From Arenimonas sp. SCN 70-307 (GTDB lineage: Bacteria; Pseudomonadota; Gammaproteobacteria; Xanthomonadales; Xanthomonadaceae), in assembly GCF_001724815.1 (NCBI RefSeq), contig NZ_MEDO01000010.1, positions 1-64,000 on the forward strand: a stretch of 64,000 nucleotides of DNA. Direction: 5' to 3'. The position numbers and the translations under genes were made by a program. The notes under the pieces were generated by a model that was not told where the DNA came from, did not search any database, and worked only from the letters and a program-made list of their open reading frames with translations. Of this stretch, positions 55,927-64,000 are shown in pieces. The stretch's first letter is position 1, and every line of letters begins with the position of its first letter.

Positions 55927-56844
55927 CTAGCCCTGTTGGGCCAGCCATTCCTCAATCAGGGTGCGCGAGATGGACAGCCGCGGCGAGAGCGTCACTTCGC
56001 CGGCCGCCACCGCCGCCTCGAGCTCGGCCCGGGTGAACCAGCGCGCCTGTTCGAGTTCGTCGCTCACCTTCGGCTCCACGGGTTCGCCCAGGGCGTGGAA
56101 ACCCACCATCAGCGAACCCGGGAAGGGCCAGGGCTGCGATGCCGAATAGCAGGTGGAAAGCACCGGCACCGAGGCTTCCTCCATCACCTCGCGCACCAGC
56201 GCCTGCTCCAGGGATTCGCCCGGTTCGACGAAACCCGCCAGCACCGACCAGCGCCCCGCCGGCCAGCTGGCCTGGCGGCCCAGCAGCAGGCGGCGGCCGT
56301 CGCTGACGGCGACGATCACCGCCGGGTCGGTGCGCGGGTAGTGCTCGAGCTGGCAGCCCGGGCAGCGCGCGCTGTAGCCGGCGCGGGCGCGCTGCACGGC
56401 CTGCCCGCAGGCACCGCAGTAACGATGGCGATGCTGCCAGTGCAGCAGGGCGCGGGCCTGGGCCAGGGCCGCGGCCGGCAGCGCCGGCCAGGTGGCGGCG
56501 GCCTCGCGCAGGCCCAGGCGGCCGTCGAGCGGCGCGGCCAGGGCCTCGTGCGGCAGCACGAACCAGGCGGTGTCGCCGTCCAGGCCCAGCAGGCTGGCTT
56601 CGGCCGGACGCGCACTGGAAAGGGAATCGCCGCGCTGGGCCACGTCGCCCGGCATCGCCTCGGCGCCGGTGGCCGGGGCGGTTTCGCGGGGCGGGCGCGG
56701 GAAGCGCGCCAGGCCCTCGGCATCGACCACCAGCACGCGGGCGGACGGCCAGAGCGCGTCCAGGCGCGCGGGGTCGTCGCGAAGCAGTTCGGCGCGGTCC
56801 AGGCCCGGGCCGCGGAAGGCGAAGCCGGGCGGCACGGCGCTCAC
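55927..56844 (-). CDS. nudC: NAD(H) pyrophosphatase / RNA de-NADding enzyme
   Basis: The 305-residue Nudix hydrolase removes NAD caps from RNA and splits NADH. Zinc four-Cys cluster: RYCGACGQ and ARCPGCQ (about 145-168). Nudix box GFVEPGESLEQALVREVMEE. The NudC-specific SQPWPFPGSLMVGF follows. The N-terminal 130 residues are longer and less conserved than in E. coli (257 residues), with an Arg/Ala-rich insert around 45-75. It is coupled to erpA (11-bp gap) and precedes ampE. Confidence 0.93.
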   Translation of the reverse strand: MSAVPPGFAFRGPGLDRAELLRDDPARLDALWPSARVLVVDAEGLARFPRPPRETAPATGAEAMPGDVAQRGDSLSSARPAEASLLGLDGDTAWFVLPHEALAAPLDGRLGLREAAATWPALPAAALAQARALLHWQHRHRYCGACGQAVQRARAGYSARCPGCQLEHYPRTDPAVIVAVSDGRRLLLGRQASWPAGRWSVLAGFVEPGESLEQALVREVMEEASVPVLSTCYSASQPWPFPGSLMVGFHALGEPVEPKVSDELEQARWFTRAELEAAVAAGEVTLSPRLSISRTLIEEWLAQQG

Positions 56845-56854
56845 GGGCGCGGCC

Positions 56855-57214
56855 TCAGGCCGAGAAGCTGCTGCCGCAGCCGCAGGTGGTCTTGGCGTTG
56901 GGATTGCGGATGACGAACTGGGCGCCCTGCAGGCTTTCCCGGTAGTCCACCTCGGCGCCCATCAGGTACTGCAGGCTCAGCGGATCGACCAGCAGCGTGA
57001 CGCCGTCGCGCTCGAGGGCCAGGTCGTCCTCGGCCTGCTGCTCGTCGAACTCGAAGCCGTACTGGAAGCCCGAACAACCACCGCCGGTGATGTACACGCG
57101 CAGCTTGAGCGAGGGATTGCCCTCTTCGGCGATCAGCGCGGACACCTTTTTGGCGGCCGCGGCGGTGAACTCGAGCGGGGCGTCGAGCTGCTGGTAGCTG
57201 GGGTGCATTTCCAT
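56855..57214 (-). CDS. erpA: Iron-sulfur cluster insertion protein ErpA
   Basis: A 119-residue A-type carrier. The three cluster cysteines are in [14 protein letters not shown] (C47 region) and the C-terminal [11 protein letters not shown]. The core is [18 protein letters not shown], then [20 protein letters not shown]. It delivers Fe-S clusters to respiratory and isoprenoid enzymes. The start MEMHPSY uses ATG 57214 (57208 is the second option). It is first of an erpA-nudC-ampE set, 31 bp after the bactofilin stop. Confidence 0.95.
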   Translation of the reverse strand: MEMHPSYQQLDAPLEFTAAAAKKVSALIAEEGNPSLKLRVYITGGGCSGFQYGFEFDEQQAEDDLALERDGVTLLVDPLSLQYLMGAEVDYRESLQGAQFVIRNPNAKTTCGCGSSFSA

Positions 57215-57245
57215 CCCGACAATTTGGGGCCTGCCGGCCCCCGGT

Positions 57246-57707
57246 TCAAGCTTCCTGGGGCTCGGCCTTGGCCTTCACCTTGGCCGGGGCGACCGCGGCC
57301 ACCGCGGCCGGGCCGGTGAGCTGGGCCAGCGGCGCGTCGGCGTGGATCAGCCGGCCGGTGACCATGGCGCCGGCGGCCATCTCGACCACCTTGTAGTGGA
57401 TGTTGCCCTGCACCCGGGCATTGGCCGCCAGCTCGACCCGCTCGCTGGCGTGGATGTCGCCGGTCATCTGGCCGCTGACCACCACCACCGGCGCGCGCAC
57501 CTCGCCCTCGATGCGGCCGTTCTCGGCGATGGTGAGCACCGCCGCCGAACCCTCGTCGGCGATGACCGTGCCGATGATGCTGCCCTCGACGTAGAGCCCG
57601 CCCGAGAACCGGATGTCGCCGCGGATCACCGCACGCGGCCCCACCAGGGTTTCCACGGCATTGGCGTGGCGGGAAGTCTTGTGCTTGTCGCTGCCGAACA
57701 TGGTCAT
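57246..57707 (-). CDS. Bactofilin (polymer-forming cytoskeletal protein)
   Basis: A 153-residue bactofilin. The right-handed beta-helix domain runs at about 20-120 ([60 protein letters not shown], and [20 protein letters not shown]), with charged flexible tails including [12 protein letters not shown]. Bactofilins polymerise without nucleotide and guide cell-wall growth or polarity. The start ATG at 57707 overlaps the stop of the gene at 57704 (ATGA), with GGAGA ahead; ATG 57701 is an alternative. Confidence 0.93.
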   Translation of the reverse strand: MTMFGSDKHKTSRHANAVETLVGPRAVIRGDIRFSGGLYVEGSIIGTVIADEGSAAVLTIAENGRIEGEVRAPVVVVSGQMTGDIHASERVELAANARVQGNIHYKVVEMAAGAMVTGRLIHADAPLAQLTGPAAVAAVAPAKVKAKAEPQEA

Positions 57708-58432
57708 TCTCCTCGCGGTGTGCGGGCCTGCCAGGGAAAGGCCTGCTCCACGGTGCTGCCGTCCGAGCGCAGCTGCACCCGGACGCGTTGGGGGGTAAAG
57801 CCCTCGGGCAGCATGATGCTCCCTTCGAGCTGCTGGAAGTAGCGGAAAGAGAACGGCTGGCCTTCGGCGCCCGGTTCCTGGCGCAGGTCGTCCCAGCCCA
57901 GGGTGCGCAGCCGCCCGCCGACCACGCCTTCCACCGACACGCGCGCCTCGCCGCGGCTGATGGCGCCGCGGTTGAGGTTCTGGGTCAGGGTGACGGTGTA
58001 GCGCCAGGTGCCGGCCGCTTCGGGCGTAAAGACCGCCTCGTGCACGCTCAGGCCGCGGCGCTGGCCGGTGGCGCCCACCAGGCGCTCGTAGAAGGCCACG
58101 TCGGCGCGCAGGGCCGAGACCTCCTCGTCGCGCTCGGCCAGGGTGGCCTGCAGTTCGGTGTTGGCGCTGCGGCTGATCTGGTCCGAGCGGCGCAGGGTGG
58201 CCACGTTCTGGCGCAGCTGGCGCGAAAGCGCCTCGGCCTGGGCGGCGCGTTTGCCGGTGAGTTCGAGTTCGGCGCGCAGCTTGGCCATGCCCGGCGCGGC
58301 CCGTTCACTCGCCACCCACCAGGTGCCTGCAAGGCTCAGCAGCCACAGCACCAGCGCACCGGCCAGCAGCCACCGTACGTGCGGGCGGTGTGGCACGATG
58401 ACGAAGCGATGGCGTTCGGGGGGGCTGCTCAT
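57704..58432 (-). CDS. DUF6776 membrane protein with coiled coil, bactofilin partner
   Basis: A 242-residue protein: a cytoplasmic tip, a transmembrane helix at about 21-41 (LLAGALVLWLLSLAGTWWVA), a coiled coil at about 48-105 (KLRAELELTGKRAAQAEALS, LQATLAERDEEVSALRADVA), and a C-terminal beta domain (GTWRYTVTLTQNLNRGAISR, GSIMLPEGFTPQRVRVQLRS). This is the DUF6776 type, usually found just upstream of bactofilin in gammaproteobacteria. It is translationally coupled to it by a 4-bp overlap. A membrane anchor or periplasmic partner for the bactofilin polymer is a reasonable guess. Confidence 0.82.
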   Translation of the reverse strand: MSSPPERHRFVIVPHRPHVRWLLAGALVLWLLSLAGTWWVASERAAPGMAKLRAELELTGKRAAQAEALSRQLRQNVATLRRSDQISRSANTELQATLAERDEEVSALRADVAFYERLVGATGQRRGLSVHEAVFTPEAAGTWRYTVTLTQNLNRGAISRGEARVSVEGVVGGRLRTLGWDDLRQEPGAEGQPFSFRYFQQLEGSIMLPEGFTPQRVRVQLRSDGSTVEQAFPWQARTPRGE

Positions 58433-58565
58433 TCCGGGCGCTGGGGGTGACGTTCGGGAGGCGCGCCGGGGCGCGTAGCCGTCCAACTTAAGCCGGCGCG
58501 GTCGGCCAGCGTCAAGGCGCGGCCCCACTATACTGTGAACTGCGTCACGTTCCCGGAGCTTGCCC

Positions 58566-59165
58566 ATGTCCGATGCACACATCTTCGCCCTGGGCCTGGC
58601 GCTGGCCTGCCTGGCGGGCGTGCGCGCCTACCTCACGGTTTTCGGCGTGGGCATCGCCGGACTGATGGGCTGGGTGGAGCTGCCCCAGGCCCTGGCCGTC
58701 ACCACCTCGCCCTGGGTGCTGGGCACCGCCGGCGCGCTGGCGGTGGTGGAGTTCAGCGCCGACAAGATCCCGGGCGTCGATTCGGGCTGGGACCTGCTGC
58801 AGACCCTGGCGCGGGTGCCGGCGGGCGCCTTCCTGGCCGCGGCCGCGCTGTCGGACGACGGCCAGCTCTCGACCGGCTGGCTGGTGGCCGGCGGCGGCGC
58901 GGCGCTGGGCACGCATGCCCTCAAGGCCGGCACGCGGGCGCTGATCAACGCCTCGCCCGAGCCGCTGTCGAACTGGGCGGCCTCGGCGAGCGAGGACACC
59001 GTGGCGCTGGCCGCCCTCGGGCTGGTGTTCGTTTATCCCTGGGTGGCGCTGGCGCTTTTGCTGGGCGTGCTCGGGACGGGTGCACTGCTCGTGTTCTGGC
59101 TGGCCCGCTGGGTGTGGCGCCGCACCGGGGGCATAATCGAAGGCCAAACAGGGGCCACCAGATGA
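58566..59165 (+). CDS. DUF4126 membrane protein
   Basis: A 199-residue protein with about five transmembrane helices (IFALGLALACLAGVRAYLTV, PWVLGTAGALAVVEFSADKI, ALLLGVLGTGALLVFWLARW) and the DUF4126 motif FSADKIPGVDSGWDLLQT. Function unknown. GGAG lies 9 nt before the ATG at 58566 (an in-frame TTG at 58560 is less likely). It overlaps the start of the response-regulator gene by 4 bp (ATGA). Confidence 0.85.
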   Translation: MSDAHIFALGLALACLAGVRAYLTVFGVGIAGLMGWVELPQALAVTTSPWVLGTAGALAVVEFSADKIPGVDSGWDLLQTLARVPAGAFLAAAALSDDGQLSTGWLVAGGGAALGTHALKAGTRALINASPEPLSNWAASASEDTVALAALGLVFVYPWVALALLLGVLGTGALLVFWLARWVWRRTGGIIEGQTGATR

Positions 59166-61840
59166 ATCCGCACGACGAGCTCCGACTCGCCGAACATCGA
59201 CCTGCTTTCCTTCGCCACCTGCCGCGCCAGGTGGAGAAGATCGGCCGCCGCCTGCACCGCTTCCTGCAGGACGGCTGGGACATCAACGGCCTGGCCCTGC
59301 TGCACGAAGACGCCCTGCACCTGGGCGGCGCCTGCCGCCGGCACGGGCTGGACGAGGCCGCCGGCCACTTCGAGCGCCTGCATGCGCTGCTCGACGAAAC
59401 CCTGCAGCAGCAGACCCTGCCGGAACCGGAAACCGGCCAGCGGCTGTGGCACCTGCTCGAGGACATCGGCCAGGCCGTGCCGCAGCTGGCCGAACCCACG
59501 CCCGACCTGGCGCCGGTGCGCGCCGTGCGCCAGAGCGGCCGCGTCGAAACCCCGCCGGCCAACTACTGGCGCCGCTGGGGCCAGGATGCGCCCACCGCCA
59601 CCGCCACCGCGGTGGCCGAGCCGCCGCCGCCCGCACCGGCCGCGGAACCGGCCAAGCCCAAGCCCGCACCGCCGGCGCCGAAGCCCGCGACACCGGCCCC
59701 GGTGCCGGCGCCCGCCGCCAGCGCACCGCGCCCGGCCAGCGCCGCGCCGCCCCAGCCCGCGCCGGCAGCCGCCGACGCCACGCCCGAAGTCATCAAGGGC
59801 ACGCGCGTCTACCACCTGACCGAACACGGCCCGCTGTCGCTCGAGCTCGACCAGCGCATGGAGGCCGCCGGGTACGAAGTCGAGCTGCTGGAAACGCCGG
59901 AGGAAGTGGACGAGCTGCTCGGCGCCCTGCCCGCGCGCCTGGTGCTGGTGGACGCCGGCTTCAGCAACCAGCTCGACGCCCTGGGCGCCACCGTGCGCGC
60001 CGCGCGCGAGCGCAGCAGCCAGCCGGTGCAGCTGGTGGCGCTGAGCGCCGCCGACGACATCACCCTGCGCCTGAACGCCCAGCGCGCCGGCGTCGACCTG
60101 CTGCTGGTGGAGCCCAACGCCAGCGAAGTGCTGCGGCGCCTGGCGCTGCTGCTCAGCCCCGGCGGCGGCGACCCCTACCGCGTGCTCATCGTCGAGGACG
60201 ACCGCAACCAGGCGCTGTTCGCCGAAGGCATCCTGCGCAACGCCGGCATGCAGACCGAAGTGGTGCTCGACCCGCTGGACGTGCTCGAGGCCCTGCACCG
60301 CGTCAATCCCGACCTGATCCTGATGGACCTGCACATGCCGCATGCCAACGGCATCGAGCTGACCGTGCTGATCCGCGACCAGGACGCCTTCCTGCACACG
60401 CCCATCGTCTTCCTCTCGGGCGAAGCCGACACCGACCGCCAGTTCGACGCGCTCCAGGCCGGCGGCGACGACTTCATCTCCAAGCCGGTGCGGCCCAAGC
60501 ACCTGATCGCCGCGGTGCAGAATCGCGTCAGCCGCCACCGCGCCCTGCAGGCCCGCCAGCAGCAGAAGCGCGGCGGCGGCCGCCACCCGGAAACCGGCCT
60601 GCTGCACCGCAGCGAGCTGCGCGAAGAGCTGGCCTCGGCGCTGGCCGCGGCCAACGAGCAAAGCCGCGGCGGCGTGCTGTTCCTGGAAGTGGAGAGCGTG
60701 AACCTGCTGCGCGACCGCCTGGGCCTGACCGTGCTCGAGCAGTTGCTGGGCGTGGTCGGCAAGCTGGTGGGCGAACAGGCCGGCCAGCGCCCGGCCACGC
60801 GCTTCGGCGATGGCAGCTTCGTGGTGTTCGACGCCGCCGCCGACGAGGCCGGGCTCGAGGCCGTGGCGGCGCAGCTGCGCGCGACGCTGGTGCAACACCC
60901 GTTCAACGTGCAGGGCCGGCCGCTGCGCCTGCGCGCCTCGGTGGGCGTGTGCGCGCTGCGCCACCGCTTCACCGACGACGCCGAGATGCTGGACGTGGCC
61001 GAGCGCATGGCGCGCGAGGCGCGCACCACCGACAAGGGCGTCAAGCGCTACCAGCCGGCCCAGCCCACCGAGGCGGCGCGCGAGGCCGCGCTGGTGAACG
61101 AGATCCGCGAGGCCATCGCCCGCAACAGCCTCGAGCTGCTGTTCCAGCCGGTGGTGGCCGTGGCCGGCGGCGACGAGTCGCAGTTCCAGGTGCTGCTGCG
61201 CCTGCGCGACGCGCACGGCAAGCTGCTGCCGGCGGCCGAAGTGGTGCCGCTGGCCGAGCGCGGCGACTTCATCGTCGACATCGACCGCTGGGTGGTGCAG
61301 GCCTCGCTGGCGATCCTTCGCGACCGCCGCGCCGAGGGCAAGCCGCTGCGCCTGTTCGTCACCCAGTCGGCGCTGACCCTGGCCGAGCCCACGCAAGCCA
61401 CCTGGCTCAAGGCCGAGCTGGCCGCGCACGACGTGCCCGGCACCTCGCTGGTGATCGAGCTGCGCATGGAGGACGCCGGCATCCACGCCGGCACCATCCG
61501 CCCGTTCTGCGACGCGATGGTGGCCGACGGCATGCAGTTCTGCCTGAGCCAGTTCGAGGCCAGCCCCGACACCGACCGCCTGTTCGACGAGCTGCCGCTG
61601 GGTTTCGTCAAGCTGGCGCGCAAGTACACCTCCACCGCGCTTTCGCCGCCGATGCGCGACGAACTCAAGGTGCTCATCGACCGCGCCCACCGCCGCGGCC
61701 TGGAGGTGATCGGCCACGGCGTCGAGGACGCGCAGGCCGCGGCCACGCTGTGGATGAGCGGCATCGACTTCATCCAGGGCAACCTGGTGCAGCAGGCCAA
61801 CCGCGACATCGACTTCGACTTCCAGCAGGCGGTGCTCTGA
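59162..61840 (+). CDS. Response regulator with degenerate GGDEF and EAL domains
   Basis: An 892-residue protein. An N-terminal helical domain (about 1-100, RHLPRQVEKIGRRLHRFLQD) is followed by a Pro/Ala linker (about 155-215), a degenerate receiver (about 217-335) and a second receiver with phospho-acceptor D389 (LILMDLHMPHANG) and VLIVEDDRN. The diguanylate-cyclase domain (about 475-620) has GDGSF where GGDEF should be. The EAL domain (about 645-885) has QVLLRL in place of EALLR and ELRMED near the second motif. Both catalytic sites are disrupted, so it is likely a c-di-GMP receptor or scaffold, comparable to FimX. The hybrid kinase starts one base after its stop. Confidence 0.9.
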   Translation: MNPHDELRLAEHRPAFLRHLPRQVEKIGRRLHRFLQDGWDINGLALLHEDALHLGGACRRHGLDEAAGHFERLHALLDETLQQQTLPEPETGQRLWHLLEDIGQAVPQLAEPTPDLAPVRAVRQSGRVETPPANYWRRWGQDAPTATATAVAEPPPPAPAAEPAKPKPAPPAPKPATPAPVPAPAASAPRPASAAPPQPAPAAADATPEVIKGTRVYHLTEHGPLSLELDQRMEAAGYEVELLETPEEVDELLGALPARLVLVDAGFSNQLDALGATVRAARERSSQPVQLVALSAADDITLRLNAQRAGVDLLLVEPNASEVLRRLALLLSPGGGDPYRVLIVEDDRNQALFAEGILRNAGMQTEVVLDPLDVLEALHRVNPDLILMDLHMPHANGIELTVLIRDQDAFLHTPIVFLSGEADTDRQFDALQAGGDDFISKPVRPKHLIAAVQNRVSRHRALQARQQQKRGGGRHPETGLLHRSELREELASALAAANEQSRGGVLFLEVESVNLLRDRLGLTVLEQLLGVVGKLVGEQAGQRPATRFGDGSFVVFDAAADEAGLEAVAAQLRATLVQHPFNVQGRPLRLRASVGVCALRHRFTDDAEMLDVAERMAREARTTDKGVKRYQPAQPTEAAREAALVNEIREAIARNSLELLFQPVVAVAGGDESQFQVLLRLRDAHGKLLPAAEVVPLAERGDFIVDIDRWVVQASLAILRDRRAEGKPLRLFVTQSALTLAEPTQATWLKAELAAHDVPGTSLVIELRMEDAGIHAGTIRPFCDAMVADGMQFCLSQFEASPDTDRLFDELPLGFVKLARKYTSTALSPPMRDELKVLIDRAHRRGLEVIGHGVEDAQAAATLWMSGIDFIQGNLVQQANRDIDFDFQQAVL

Positions 61841-61841
61841 G

Positions 61842-64000
<2,159 letters not shown>

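Overview
The window is G+C-rich chromosomal DNA of a gammaproteobacterium, most likely of the Xanthomonadales (Lysobacteraceae/Xanthomonadaceae, the Lysobacter/Arenimonas/Luteimonas type). This rests on the base composition, on the order dsbD - thioredoxin - aroQ - accB - accC - prmA - DUF3426 - fis - purH - small membrane protein - purD, on groESL behind a CIRCE element, and on intergenic repeats tied to a REP-associated tyrosine transposase (RAYT). I saw no rRNA, tRNA, CRISPR array, integrase or phage structural module. The two edge genes, an RHS-repeat protein on the left and a hybrid histidine kinase on the right, are cut by the window.

Layout. 1-5.4 kb: large secreted RHS/YD-repeat protein, then a HipBA-type kinase toxin/antitoxin pair with a palindromic operator. 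5.5-8.1 kb: YceI protein, a secreted unknown, an ELM1-type protein. 8.1-13 kb: a nested inverted repeat that encodes the last residues of glnE, glnE, yefM-yoeB with a textbook operator, mgtE. 13.1-18.1 kb: RND efflux adaptor and pump, then a RAYT gene enclosed by 49-bp inverted double-REP sequences. 18.1-22.9 kb: membrane Ser/Thr kinase with TPR tail, divergent from an ECF-like sigma factor of the kinase-linked type, followed by two secreted proteins. 22.9-26.4 kb: PMT-type glycosyltransferase, a frameshifted META-domain lipoprotein, another lipoprotein. 26.6-28.7 kb: groEL, groES, CIRCE. 28.9-39.9 kb: XRE regulator and the conserved housekeeping run for periplasmic thiol chemistry, shikimate, fatty-acid and purine synthesis. 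40-51.7 kb: an accessory locus between REP palindromes, with two paralogous Ig-domain surface proteins (one a 2122-residue autotransporter), a flavin amine oxidase, a DUF6916 protein, a GNAT acetyltransferase and three tandem tail-collar proteins. 51.8-64 kb: MFS-acyltransferase fusion, zinc-ribbon/CD225 and DUF2752 proteins, ampE, nudC, erpA, bactofilin, and a response regulator with degenerate GGDEF/EAL domains beside a hybrid histidine kinase.

How parts work together. A repeat family with core GGGGTCAGGTTCACTT occurs at 17.2, 18.0, 22.9, 36.4, 39.9 and 51.7 kb, and the RAYT at 17.3 kb is its probable mobiliser. Many copies touch or supply the stop codon of the neighbouring gene, and one may supply the -35 box of purH. 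The kinase/sigma pair looks like a sigma-phosphorylation switch. The 40-51.7 kb locus is the best candidate for an undescribed surface system: four co-oriented cytosolic-looking collar/GNAT genes, an oxidoreductase pair and two cell-surface Ig proteins, without any phage genes. Two apparent frameshifts (25.56 kb and 53.94 kb) may be sequence errors.
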